Assembly: GCF_023973145.1 (NCBI RefSeq)
Contig: NZ_CP099546.1
Span: 1,984,001 to 2,048,000, forward strand
DNA length: 64,000 bases
Origin: Natronosalvus vescus
Lineage (GTDB): Archaea > Halobacteriota > Halobacteria > Halobacteriales > Natrialbaceae
Direction of reading: 5' to 3'
The notes under the pieces were generated by a model. It did not search any database. It was not told the DNA's origin and saw only the letters and a program-made list of their open reading frames with translations. Position numbers and translations under genes: made by a program. Shown here piece after piece: positions 52,431 through 60,353 of this stretch (its first letter is position 1; each line of letters begins with the position of its first letter).

Positions 52431-53106
52431 ACATGAAAATAAGGGTTGTTTGATTAAAAACATTGCTACATTTTAAGGACACATGTTTTATTGAGTGTTG
52501 GAAACAACCCCCGAAAATCGGGTTCGCGTCAGTGTAAGAGAGGGGAATAAGTAGAGGGATGCTCACCAAACGTGGTGAGGGTCGTCAGCGGCACGACTTG
52601 CCTCGTGGTTCAATCGCCACCACTTTCTCGCTCAGAGAGGACATGCCTGTACTTGGAATTGATCTCATAGAATACTTACTCGAGTGTTGCGGAGGGAAAC
52701 TCTGTCTCAAGCCATCACGAACACACACCGGTTTTCCAGTGTTCTGGCACAGAGTGAACCCAAGCACTCAGGTACACAGTGGCCACGCCCCTCGTCACGA
52801 GTGAGCGAATGAACATCCTCTCGAGTGGAAGGGAAGGAACATCCAAAACTGTAGTTAGGAATCCAACATTCATCGAGGGGATTCAGGTGTCATCCCCGCT
52901 GCCCCGACTTGAGCGACACACATCGCTCACATGTGTACGAGGAACATCCAACGAGGGTGTTCTCGATGCTCTCCGCACGAAGACGCATGTTACTACGGAC
53001 TGAACGGAGTAGTCTGGTGGGTCTCTGTTGGAACCATATATCAATCACCAATTTTGACTTATCTGCTTGAGAGGTGTGTTTATCACAGATAGGGGGCTAT
53101 CCAGAG
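52431..53106. other. Long gap without a clear gene
   Basis: A 676-bp gap. Short frames on both strands here lack coding character. It contains several copies of GGAACATCC / GAACATCC (around 52811, 52848 and 52943) and the small hairpin CCCGAAAATCGGG at about 52514. It may be the remains of a mobile element; I cannot identify it. Confidence 0.4.
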
Positions 53107-53619
53107 TATGAATTTACTTGATGAATCCGTACGGTCTGCGTTGAACACGTTCGCAAGCGAGGCACTCGACTGATCTTGAATGGGCGAAGAGAACGGGAAG
53201 CTATCAGTCTTTTCGCATTCAGGTCACTGGTAAAACAGGTGAACGCAGATGGAGTACTAAGAGATTCGAGTCAAATTGGACTGGAGGTTCCTGTTCCGCA
53301 GGTTACAGTGGGTGATGAGAGTAGTACCAATAAGAAGAACCAGGTATGTAAGGACGTGGTCATCTGGCCTGAACCCCGCATGACGTGCTGGGACGAGAGT
53401 CAAGATCCATCAGTACCACCAATGGCGATCCTCGAATGGAAATTCGATCGAGCCAGTATCTATGGCCCTGATGTGAACTGGTTAGAGGCTTTCACAGCGA
53501 AATATCCGAACTGTATCGGCTACGCTATAACTGCGAATCAACCATCTTCACGGTTCACACTCTCCTGTACCCAAGTCTCGGTTCGCCGAACTCAATCGAG
53601 ATGGCTGCACATCGCGTGA
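53107..53619 (+). pseudogene. Frameshifted PD-(D/E)XK-like gene
   Basis: The reading starts well at ATG 53107 (MNLLDESVRSALNTFASEALD) but meets TGA at 53170. In the next frame it resumes as NGRREREAISLFAFRSLVKQVNADGVLRDSSQIGLEVPVPQVT and runs to the stop at 53617-53619. The two parts look like one protein with a one-base shift near 53170. The continuing frame has CKDVVIWPEPRMTCWD and PMAILEWKFDRASIYGPDVNWLEAF, a restriction-endonuclease-like Asp...Glu-x-Lys pattern. If translation begins at the TTG 53176, a shortened 147-residue product might still be made. Confidence 0.55.
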
Positions 53620-53730
53620 CAACTCGGTAAATCGGATCTAAAATTGGGATGGTCACGACGGCATGATGATTCTATTCACTCTATTCAGTTCCTCATTTGT
53701 GGTAATTGCCGATGATTCACCAGAGCCGGA

Positions 53731-53901
53731 TTACTCCATCAATGGAATTAGGAACACACCGACGACTGCGGCAAGGCCGAACAGCGCAGCGAACGGCCCT
53801 GCGATAGTGGTTGGATCTCCGCCCGTTACAGTCAGCCCAATTGCGAGCGCGACAAATGCAGCAAGCCCGAGTGACAACACTCCGATTACGGGATTTGACA
53901 T
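53731..53901 (-). CDS. Small two-helix membrane protein
   Basis: A 56-residue protein made of two hydrophobic segments (SNPVIGVLSLGLAAFVALAIGLTVTG, then IAGPFAALFGLAAVVGVFLIPLME). ATG 53901 is used; an in-frame start nine codons earlier exists. Its composition is of a typical haloarchaeal small membrane protein, function unknown. Confidence 0.5.
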   Translation of the reverse strand: MSNPVIGVLSLGLAAFVALAIGLTVTGGDPTTIAGPFAALFGLAAVVGVFLIPLME

Positions 53902-54132
53902 AGGCCTAACCACAACGGATAGTGACATAAATGCTAGCTTGACTGACCAGATGTCTGACCAGAAAAATGGATTGAGCGATCGCGATCACTGTATTCAGCA
54001 CGCTCTTTCTAACAGCTTCTGAGGGTTCGAACAGACCTGCTCCACATCATTTTGATTTTTCTCGAGGGAATAGTCTGGTATTGCTTTGAGAATGAGCAAG
54101 AATATTACCAATTGAGCGGTGATAGGTTCGAT

Positions 54133-55314
54133 ATGGCCGAGACGAAGCTGTTCCCATATAACGAATTATCAGATGCAGACTTGGTCGTCGACGCAGTGTA
54201 CGAGGGTGGTGACGCAAATAATCTCTCAGCGGCGTTGCTTCCTGACTTACTCGGAGTGGGAACAGGTGGGGGTTTTCGAGCGAAAAGGTGCCCGACTGAT
54301 TCGCAGAAGTATTCGTATGTCGTATTATACACCACATTCAGTGAACCAGATTGGCCGGATGATTTAGACCGAGAAAGCGGGATTTTCACGTATTATGGAG
54401 ACAACAGGGATCCGGGCTCAAGAATACACGAGAAAGACGGAAACAAAATTCTAAGGGAGGTCTTCCACAACCTCCACAGCGGCCAGCGACAAACAATCCC
54501 ACCGTTCTTCGTGTTCACCAAAGAGGAAGGATGGAATAGGAAGTTTAGGGGTCTTGCCGTGCCAGGTGACCGGCTCGAAAATCAATCTGAGGATTTAGTC
54601 GCCGTTTGGAAACATAACGGAGGAGACCGATTCCAGAATTATAAAGCTACGTTCACAATTCTTGATGTCGATAGGGTATCCCGTGCATGGATTTCTGATC
54701 TCCAGGAGGGGAAGTTTTTGACTGAGAACACACCAGATGTGTGGGCAAAGTGGAAGAACACTGGAAAGTACACCCCGTTACAGGCCGATCGGACGAAAGA
54801 TCATAGAACGAAAGTTGAACAGCTGCCGACGACGGAAAAAGAGAAGACCATTCTGCAGACAGTCTATTCCCATTGTAAGAACGACTCAAACCAATCACGA
54901 AAGTTTGAGTACGTTGCTTCAGCCCTCTTTGAACTTATGGACTCTAACGTCCATCAATCCAAGGTCACCAGACAATCAAGAGACGGTGGGCGAGATGCAA
55001 TTGGAACGTATCACATCGGATCTATAGGAGATAGCGTTGACGTTGAGTTCGCATTGGAAGCCAAGTGTTACAAACCCAGTACTGGAGTTGGAGTCCACGA
55101 CACAAGCCGACTGATTTCTCGCTTGCGGCACCGACAATTCGGCGTCTTCGTGACAACATCCTACGTCCGTAAATCAGCCTACGAGGAAATTAAACAAGAT
55201 GGCCATCCGGTGCTAGTTCTCAGTGGTGGGGATATTGCGAAGATTCTGCAGAAGAACGGGTTCACCTCCAAAGCAGAAGTGAAAAATTGGTTAGACAGCC
55301 AAGGCCCCGCTTAG
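54133..55314 (+). CDS. Modification-dependent restriction endonuclease (AspBHI/Mrr-like)
   Basis: A 393-residue enzyme with two parts. The N-terminal half (residues about 1-200) resembles the AspBHI N-terminal SRA-like domain that reads 5-methylcytosine. GGGFRAKRCPTDSQKYSYVVLYTTFSEPDWPDDLDRESGIFTYYGDNRDPGSRIHEKDGNKIL is its signature. The C-terminal half has an Mrr-type nuclease core: KFEYVASALFELM, RDGGRDAIGTY (Asp), VEFALEAKCYKP (Glu-x-Lys) and FGVFVTTSYVRKSAYEEI. Such type IV enzymes cut DNA that carries foreign methylation, so they need no partner methylase, and none is adjacent. ATG 54133 fits the domain start. Confidence 0.82.
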   Translation: MAETKLFPYNELSDADLVVDAVYEGGDANNLSAALLPDLLGVGTGGGFRAKRCPTDSQKYSYVVLYTTFSEPDWPDDLDRESGIFTYYGDNRDPGSRIHEKDGNKILREVFHNLHSGQRQTIPPFFVFTKEEGWNRKFRGLAVPGDRLENQSEDLVAVWKHNGGDRFQNYKATFTILDVDRVSRAWISDLQEGKFLTENTPDVWAKWKNTGKYTPLQADRTKDHRTKVEQLPTTEKEKTILQTVYSHCKNDSNQSRKFEYVASALFELMDSNVHQSKVTRQSRDGGRDAIGTYHIGSIGDSVDVEFALEAKCYKPSTGVGVHDTSRLISRLRHRQFGVFVTTSYVRKSAYEEIKQDGHPVLVLSGGDIAKILQKNGFTSKAEVKNWLDSQGPA

Positions 55315-55580
55315 CCATGTATACTCACAACTGTCGAATCAAGGATGCAATTCCGCTCAGAAACAGACCGGATCCAATTGCGAGGAATAGTGTAGAAGAG
55401 CCGAGCGACAACCCGCTGAGCCAAGTGAACACCTATTCAACGAATCTCAGTAACCGTGGCATTGGGAAACCCCATACAGTCACACTGATGGTGAAACAGT
55501 CCCTCGCTGAGAATCTCAACAGTACCTATTGATTGGTTTGAACAATCGTTCGGACACAGAGATCTGGCCAATAGAACATC
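55315..55580. other. Gap with a possible tiny membrane peptide
   Basis: Between the restriction gene and the repeat at 55581. The minus strand has a 35-codon frame (GTG 55432 to TGA 55325) encoding one membrane helix (FTWLSGLSLGSSTLFLAIGSG...). It has no ATG and a stop directly upstream, so I do not call it as a gene. Confidence 0.25.
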
Positions 55581-55702
55581 AAGGAACCCCTATTCCCAAT
55601 CAATTGTGCCTTTCGAACCCACTCCACAGCGAGTCCAATGTATCGTGTTGGTACTGAGTTAAGTCGATCCGGATGAGCAGCTATCCGTTGCTCATTGAAT
55701 GC
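55581..55702. repeat. Direct repeat copy A flanking a four-gene cassette
   Basis: About 120 bp that resembles 56954-57078 in the same orientation. Both have GGAACCCC-ATTCC, then TTCGAACCC-CTCCACAGCGAGT-CAAT, then CTGA-TTAAGT-GATC, and a TGAGCAGC block. Identity looks like roughly three quarters. The two copies enclose four small minus-strand genes. On the minus strand the shared part would read LAVEWVRKAQ (copy A) and LAVERVRKGA (copy B), so it may be the remains of a short gene or a regulatory leader. Confidence 0.65.
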
Positions 55703-55722
55703 CGGATTGTTGAACGGTTCTC

Positions 55723-56001
55723 TCACCGTAATTCTCTGTCAGGTGGGACTTCAGCGTAACCCTTCTCTTTCTCGCGATCGAATCCAGCTCGAGAGCTGAA
55801 GATGGACGACCTGGTCGCCATACTGTACAACCCGTTGTCCTCTCTAACCACTCCAAATTCTTTGAGTGGTTTCACCCCTTGCTCAGCGAAATTCTCGCTG
55901 ACGCCAGCCTCAGACGCGATATGAGACACTGAGCGAGACCGATCCAATTCCCTCAAAGCCCTCGCCAAACGCTCCGAGTCCGACCGTTTTTCGGCGTTCA
56001 T
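55723..56001 (-). CDS. Small winged-helix DNA-binding protein
   Basis: A 92-residue protein with a helix-turn-helix in the middle (ARALRELDRSRSVSHIASEAGVSENFAEQGVKPLKEFGVVREDNGLYSM), and polar ends. It begins inside the last codon of the upstream gene (ATGA overlap), so the two are made together. A toxin-antitoxin or small-regulator role would fit the layout but is not shown by the sequence. Confidence 0.65.
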   Translation of the reverse strand: MNAEKRSDSERLARALRELDRSRSVSHIASEAGVSENFAEQGVKPLKEFGVVREDNGLYSMATRSSIFSSRAGFDREKEKGYAEVPPDRELR

Positions 56002-56222
56002 ATTACGGGTACAACTATGTCTCCGATTTTGATTTCCGCAATGTTGCCATCAGGACACAGCGATAATGTGAGCAGATCGCTCTCGTCGTTTGAGTCGGCG
56101 ATAAATATGCGTCCATCATGCCACTTACAATCTGCACAAATCAGCGTTTCACCTATTTTGGCCGCCATGTGATCCGCTTCCTCCGATCCCTGTAACTCTG
56201 ACCAGTCCTTTAGTTTGATCAT
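55998..56222 (-). CDS. Small protein, unknown, coupled to helix-turn-helix gene
   Basis: A 74-residue protein. It reads MIKLKDWSELQGSEEADHMAAKIGETLICADCKWHDGRIFIADSNDESDLLTLSLCPDGNIAEIKIGDIVVPVI, a strand-rich fold with Cys pair CADC. Its stop overlaps the start of the helix-turn-helix gene by four bases. It may be a toxin or partner of that protein, by layout only. ATG 56222 is used rather than an in-frame ATG six codons upstream. Confidence 0.55.
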   Translation of the reverse strand: MIKLKDWSELQGSEEADHMAAKIGETLICADCKWHDGRIFIADSNDESDLLTLSLCPDGNIAEIKIGDIVVPVI

Positions 56223-56267
56223 GTGTCTACCACTCAACATCTACATAAAAGGGTTTGCGGGGGCAGC

Positions 56268-56435
56268 TCACTCAATCTGGAGGACAGCATCCTCTAATGA
56301 AAGGCCGTGTTGAGCAGCTATCTCGATGGCAAGTTCCCATGCCCGATCTGCCCTGTCTGGCTCAAACTCCTCAATCTCGCGGGACAGCTGGATCAATGCT
56401 TCCACAATGAGCAAGTCGTCTTGGGCGTGGCGCAT
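56268..56435 (-). CDS. Small helical protein, unknown
   Basis: A 55-residue acidic helical protein (MRHAQDDLLIVEALIQLSREIEEFEPDRADRAWELAIEIAAQHGLSLEDAVLQIE). The end (HGLSLEDAVLQIE) resembles the helix of small antitoxin-like proteins, but no family is recognised. It lies 45 bp upstream of the next small gene on the same strand. Confidence 0.5.
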   Translation of the reverse strand: MRHAQDDLLIVEALIQLSREIEEFEPDRADRAWELAIEIAAQHGLSLEDAVLQIE

Positions 56436-56494
56436 GGATCTGTGTTGCCTCTCCCTCATTTAAAATCTCACTGGTCTAGTTGACTAAAACAAAT

Positions 56495-56510
56495 CCGCCG
56501 TCGACGGCGG
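56495..56510. repeat. 16-bp palindrome CCGCCGTCGACGGCGG, single copy
   Basis: A perfect palindrome centred on a SalI-like GTCGAC. It lies 28 bp beyond the stop of the 56539 gene and upstream of the 56435 start. The same 16-mer occurs three more times at 58675-58765 (one with a mismatch). In each place it is in an intergenic region. It could act as a hairpin terminator or as a protein-binding site. Confidence 0.75.
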
Positions 56511-56538
56511 TTGAGAAATAGCGACATGAATTGCGTAG

Positions 56539-56874
56539 TTAAAATCCGTCTGGTATGAATTCTGGATGGATCCAGTCCAATTCCTCAGAATTTGCTTCGA
56601 CCCACGTTTCGAGATCTTCGTACTCCAACCGCTCCCCGGTGAACGTCACGGTTCCGTGTCGCGGAACACTGTAGACGCCAATCGATGAGCCACTCCCTCC
56701 ACTGAAATGGATAAGGGCTTCGTGGCCACGTTCACGGAGTGCGAGGATCTGAAATGTTGAGTCGTGCCACCGCAGGAGATTCGCGACCATCGACGAAACG
56801 TTCCCTTCCCGCAGTTCGAGAAGTCGCTCGCCCAGCTGGTAGCGAAGGACGCGCCGTTCAGCTTCCAGCTCCAT
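56539..56874 (-). CDS. Small protein, unknown, first gene of the cassette
   Basis: A 111-residue soluble protein, helical at the N-terminus (ELEAERRVLRYQLGERLLELREGNVSSMVANLLRW) and strand-rich after it (TFQILALRERGHEALIHFSGGSGSSIGVYSVPRHGTVTFTGERLEYEDLETWVEANSEELDW). No motif is recognised. It begins directly after an AT-rich region and precedes the three other small genes on the same strand. Confidence 0.55.
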   Translation of the reverse strand: MELEAERRVLRYQLGERLLELREGNVSSMVANLLRWHDSTFQILALRERGHEALIHFSGGSGSSIGVYSVPRHGTVTFTGERLEYEDLETWVEANSEELDWIHPEFIPDGF

Positions 56875-56953
56875 ATTGCTTGATTAAGTGCTTCCGACTT
56901 AATCTGCTAGTTCGAAACCCACCTAACGTAGAAAGAAGGGACAATTGGACGGA

Positions 56954-57078
56954 CAGGAACCCCCATTCCTGGTCGCTTGCGCCTTTTCGAACCCGCTCCA
57001 CAGCGAGTTCAATATTTCATATGCAGTCCTGACTTAAGTAGATCTGTTGTGAGCAGCCACCGATTGTCCAATGAACAC
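56954..57078. repeat. Direct repeat copy B flanking a four-gene cassette
   Basis: The second copy of the sequence at 55581-55702, about 1.37 kb away and in the same orientation. It lies between the 56539 gene and the HsdR-N-like gene. See that entry for the shared blocks. The element could be a recombination or integration footprint around the cassette, or a duplicated regulatory leader. Confidence 0.65.
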
Positions 57079-57135
57079 TCATCACTGGGATAGGAACCCC
57101 GAATGTGCCTGCTGCGTTAGCACAACTGAGGTCGA

Positions 57136-58311
57136 TCAAAAGAGGTCGTCAGTTGTCGTTGCCGTTCTCAGCTTACCGAGTGTCGTGTCTCGGCGTGATT
57201 GTGGATACTTCGATTCAAATGGCACTGGATCCTTCAGTTCATAGAATGAATCTCGTTTGAACGTAATGACTTGTTCTCCTTCTTCAATATCATATTCGTC
57301 TAAATCGCGTTCTAAGCCAGCAACACTCGGCTCTACGACTGCATCAGTTTCTGCAAAGAACTGGACTTCACCCACATCCCCAGAGATGTACATCGCAATA
57401 TAATCAAACTCCTTTCCTACTCTCACGAAGCCCCATGCTGCGTTCTCTCTTAAGAAGCGGAGGCCCGATTCGCGAGAAGCGTAGACAGCGACGGTCGCAT
57501 CATCGTCGCCCTCGATCTCTTCACGAGAGATGGTTCCAACGACTCTGTTCCGCCGAGGCTGTAGTTCATCACTCTCATCCTCAGTTGGTGGGCTCGCTTG
57601 TGGGTTGGGGTTTTCAGTTGGCCGGTCTTCGCGAACGAACTGGCGTTGTTCACGGAGTGCAGAGACCAGGTTCTGAACGAAATCTCGCGATTGTTCTTCC
57701 AAATCCAGCGGAACCTCCCCAAGTTCCCCTTCCACTGCTGAACTCACCGTCTCTGCTACGTTACTCTCGTTCTGGTTGAGGTATCTGATAGCCTCATTCG
57801 TTTGGGCCACCTGAACGGCTATCTTATCAGCTTTCCCAGAACGGATCGCTTCCTTGGACAGCAATTCGAGAACATCTGGACTCTCGGCAAGGTCGTCGAG
57901 ATCGAATTGTACCACTGAAACTTCTTCACCACCGTTGCTATGCTGATCTTTGGTGAGTACCTCGAACTCCTTTCCGTTCGTAAGAATCCCCCAGTCTACA
58001 TCGAGTTCCTGGCGCATGTAGCTCTTGAGTTGCGTGACGTGGTGTGAACTCAGCCCTGAACTGGCTGCCTTCGCTTCCACGAAGACTACTGGGGAGTCAC
58101 CGACGAGGAGTGCATAATCGACGTGCGTACTTCCAGACGCCATTGGAACCGTGTACTCGAGTTCGACTTCAGTTGAGTACAGATCCCATCCGAGGAGTTC
58201 GAGTAGCGGTTGAACGAGCCGCACTTTTGTATTCTGCTCGTTCATTCGTGGGGATGCCTCGAGCAGTTGTTGTGACCGCTCGACGTATTCACCCACCTCT
58301 TCTGCGTTCAT
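57136..58311 (-). CDS. HsdR-N-like nuclease domain protein
   Basis: A 391-residue protein. The N-terminal 150 residues match the HsdR_N type (the nuclease part of type I restriction enzymes): NEQNTKVRLVQPLLELLGWDL, STHVDYALLVGDSPVVFVEAKAASSG (Asp65, Glu79-x-Lys81) and then LKSYMRQELDVDWGILTNGKEFEVL. A linker of low complexity (about 215-270) leads to a C-terminal domain of about 110 residues (VGKEFDYIAMYISGDVGEVQFFAETDAVVEPSVAGL). No helicase or methylase subunit accompanies it, so it is a stand-alone nuclease-like protein. The first 40 residues of the longest frame are not used because the true fold starts at MNAEEVGEY. Confidence 0.78.
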   Translation of the reverse strand: MNAEEVGEYVERSQQLLEASPRMNEQNTKVRLVQPLLELLGWDLYSTEVELEYTVPMASGSTHVDYALLVGDSPVVFVEAKAASSGLSSHHVTQLKSYMRQELDVDWGILTNGKEFEVLTKDQHSNGGEEVSVVQFDLDDLAESPDVLELLSKEAIRSGKADKIAVQVAQTNEAIRYLNQNESNVAETVSSAVEGELGEVPLDLEEQSRDFVQNLVSALREQRQFVREDRPTENPNPQASPPTEDESDELQPRRNRVVGTISREEIEGDDDATVAVYASRESGLRFLRENAAWGFVRVGKEFDYIAMYISGDVGEVQFFAETDAVVEPSVAGLERDLDEYDIEEGEQVITFKRDSFYELKDPVPFESKYPQSRRDTTLGKLRTATTTDDLF

Positions 58312-58433
58312 ATGTCCGCAATTGGAATACCAACTACAAATAATCAGGTGGGCTGAACAAACTCCGGAAGAGAGACAATGGTCATAGAATCCGTGATCAA
58401 CATACTGAAAACCCTCGTGATGAAGTGTCAATT

Positions 58434-58622
58434 ATGACCGTCACTGGCAATGAACAAGTGTATGTGAGCGAGGCCTCGCACATGTTCCATCTCTCATTGC
58501 GATGCGCTGGAGACCGTCGAGACGTAATGTCACTCCGTGAGGCAGCAGGAACCTACGAACCATGCTGGAATTGTGTGGGCGGTGATGTCCAAGAATACAT
58601 GCGAGACGAGTGGAACCTCTGA
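58434..58622 (+). CDS. Small Cys-rich protein, unknown
   Basis: A 62-residue protein with three Cys (LSLRCAGDRRDVM and EPCWNCVGG) and a His in HMFHLSLRC, which could bind a metal. It diverges from the HsdR-N-like gene and converges with the RecB-like gene, and is followed by three palindromes. No family is recognised. Confidence 0.5.
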   Translation: MTVTGNEQVYVSEASHMFHLSLRCAGDRRDVMSLREAAGTYEPCWNCVGGDVQEYMRDEWNL

Positions 58623-58674
58623 CAAACTCATCTTCAAGCGGCTGTCGGCATATGTGCCTATTGATAAGGAACAC

Positions 58675-58765
58675 CGCCGTCGACGACGGAGTGATCAAGT
58701 ATCCAACAAAACCGCCGTCGACGGCGGATCTATCATACTTCTAACTAAACCGCCGTCGACGGCGG
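58675..58765. repeat. Three copies of the 16-bp palindrome CCGCCGTCGACGGCGG
   Basis: Copies at 58675-58690 (one mismatch, ACGG for GCGG), 58713-58728 and 58750-58765 are about 37-38 bp apart. They lie between the stop of the small Cys-rich gene and the stop of the RecB-like gene, a convergent intergenic region. A fourth copy is at 56495-56510. The perfect twofold symmetry suggests either bidirectional hairpin terminators or a repeated binding site for one protein. The intervening bases differ. Confidence 0.8.
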
Positions 58766-58788
58766 ATTGCCTTCACTATACATAACCG

Positions 58789-59706
58789 TTAGTCCCATCG
58801 GGTTCCATTGACCAGTTCGCTCACGAGAATTGCCTCCGCTTTGAACCGGCTCCAAATTCTCTGTGAGTCTGGCCAGTCATCACTGGTTGACGAGAAGACC
58901 GCATAGTCTCCTCGCTCACGACCAAGTCGAATGACCTGCGTTTCGGCTGAAAGCGGACAGAGATGCCGATACGCCAGGGCTTGCATCACATATTTCGCAT
59001 AGAACCACTCTGAGGTCTTGAGATCGACCGTCTTGTGTTTCCCATCACGTTCATAGATCAGGTCGATCTGGCCACCAAAACCAGCCGACTGCGTGCCATG
59101 CTCGTTCGGCAATGGATGAACGCCCATCCATTCGACTGCTTGTACGGTTTCCTGAGTGATCCCTAACTCGGAGCTGGCAAGCTCCCAATTGCGTCGGATT
59201 TTGCGTACATCTTCACGAGCCTGTCGGAGGAGTGCGCCATCCGTGGAAATAACCTCAAACGCTGGATCGTCTCTCCCAGTAACCCATCCTCGACTCGCAG
59301 CTACGGAATAGACGATATCATCGTGCGTATCCTCTCTGACCTCAGATTCATTGAGTTCTGTCAACTCGCGTTCGGCCAGTGTCAGTTCGTACGACCCAAT
59401 ATCACGGTATTGAGAGGCGATCTGATGATGTGCTAATCGGCCGACCTGCCGTGAAAACCAAAAGAGATGACTGGGGTCAACATCACAGCGGTCGCTGACG
59501 GTGGCCTCACCATATTGCTCATGGATGATCGGATCGATCAACCGTTCCTTTGAGTTCCAATGATCAATTCGGGAGGTGATTGTTGGGACGCTTGGATACT
59601 GGTTCCCAGCCGAATCAACATAAACCGTGATTCCACAGTCTGTGGTGTACCGCCGCTGCACCGCGTTTGGGGCGTTGTACCACGTACTGGGCTGCTTCTC
59701 AGTCAT
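58789..59706 (-). CDS. RecB/Cas4-like PD-(D/E)XK nuclease
   Basis: A 305-residue nuclease of the RecB/Cas4 type. Its order of motifs is: helix with His93/His94 (VGRLAHHQIASQY), GFGGQIDLIYERDG (Asp215), KTVDLKTSEWF (Asp228-x-Lys230) and YVMQALAYRHL (Gln242-x3-Tyr246). All motifs of an active RecB-family nuclease are visible. It is the third gene of an operon. The RdfA-like gene upstream overlaps it by eight bases, and the SMC-like gene lies before that. The shared transcript points to a common role in DNA processing. The ATG at 59706 is used, not an upstream in-frame one. Confidence 0.8.
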   Translation of the reverse strand: MTEKQPSTWYNAPNAVQRRYTTDCGITVYVDSAGNQYPSVPTITSRIDHWNSKERLIDPIIHEQYGEATVSDRCDVDPSHLFWFSRQVGRLAHHQIASQYRDIGSYELTLAERELTELNESEVREDTHDDIVYSVAASRGWVTGRDDPAFEVISTDGALLRQAREDVRKIRRNWELASSELGITQETVQAVEWMGVHPLPNEHGTQSAGFGGQIDLIYERDGKHKTVDLKTSEWFYAKYVMQALAYRHLCPLSAETQVIRLGRERGDYAVFSSTSDDWPDSQRIWSRFKAEAILVSELVNGTRWD

Positions 59707-60331
59707 TCTCTTCCTCACCTTCCTCGGAACAGCACTGGGAGCATCCTCCTGCATCGACAAATTCGGCGTAACTCCAGCGTCGATGACAAGAGCCACAACT
59801 CACGGTAATCTCAACGTCGAGCCGTTCAATTTCCGTACGAACGAGTCCATCATCAGCGAGACGGACGAGATTTTCTTCCAAGATTTTTCGATTGCGATGA
59901 ACAATGTCGTCACTTTGTTGGATTGCTTTCGCCGGAGTCAGTGACTTCCACTCTCGTGACGTGTCGACCCCGAGGCACTTGTTGAAGTGCTTCCGGACGG
60001 TTCCGTACGAGACAAACTCGCCAGTATACCGCTTCGCAGGATCCCGTGCGAACGGCTTCGGATCGAGCCCCGCCTCTCGAAGACTCGTTTTCGCTTTTTC
60101 CTTCTCATCTGATGCATTTTTGCCATACAGATGCTCATAATGAGCCTCCAACGCACTCAGTGGTCGCTGAGAGCCCGCTGCGAAGTAGGCCTCTTGAAGC
60201 AAGCGTGCATTTAACCGATCCGCCACGTCACGCAAGCTGAGATCTTCATCATCATCATCATCGTCATACCAGGCTTCGAGATCCGCTGTAATCCCGTACT
60301 GTTCGATTTGCGTGCAGACTTTGCATGTCAT
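59699..60331 (-). CDS. RdfA-like protein (rod-determining factor A family)
   Basis: A 210-residue protein of the haloarchaeal RdfA family. It has the family layout: a short N-terminal VCTQIEQYGITADLEAWYDD, then DLSLRDVADRLNARLLQEAYFAAGSQRPLSALEAHYEHLYG. GEFVSYGTVRKHFNKCLG follows, and a C-terminal zinc ribbon (CGSCHRRWSYAEFVDAGGCSQC). In Haloferax one family member controls rod shape. Many paralogues occur beside archaea-specific SMC-like genes, as here, and may act in DNA or chromosome processes instead. The run of Asp residues (DDDDDDED) after the first helix is unusual. It is the middle gene of the operon, with a 22-bp gap before and an 8-base overlap after it. Confidence 0.8.
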   Translation of the reverse strand: MTCKVCTQIEQYGITADLEAWYDDDDDDEDLSLRDVADRLNARLLQEAYFAAGSQRPLSALEAHYEHLYGKNASDEKEKAKTSLREAGLDPKPFARDPAKRYTGEFVSYGTVRKHFNKCLGVDTSREWKSLTPAKAIQQSDDIVHRNRKILEENLVRLADDGLVRTEIERLDVEITVSCGSCHRRWSYAEFVDAGGCSQCCSEEGEEEND

Positions 60332-60353
60332 GGGTGAGTATCGATCGATGTGA

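Noticed and set aside
52559-53003. Two short plus-strand frames (81 and 74 codons) in the long gap
   Set aside because: They overlap each other, carry no recognisable domain and have Ser/Arg/His-rich products; repeats of GAACATCC suggest non-coding DNA.
58675-58765. The three evenly spaced 16-bp palindromes as a CRISPR array
   Set aside because: The repeat is too short and is a perfect palindrome, only three copies are present, the intervals are about 21 bp and no cas gene is nearby.
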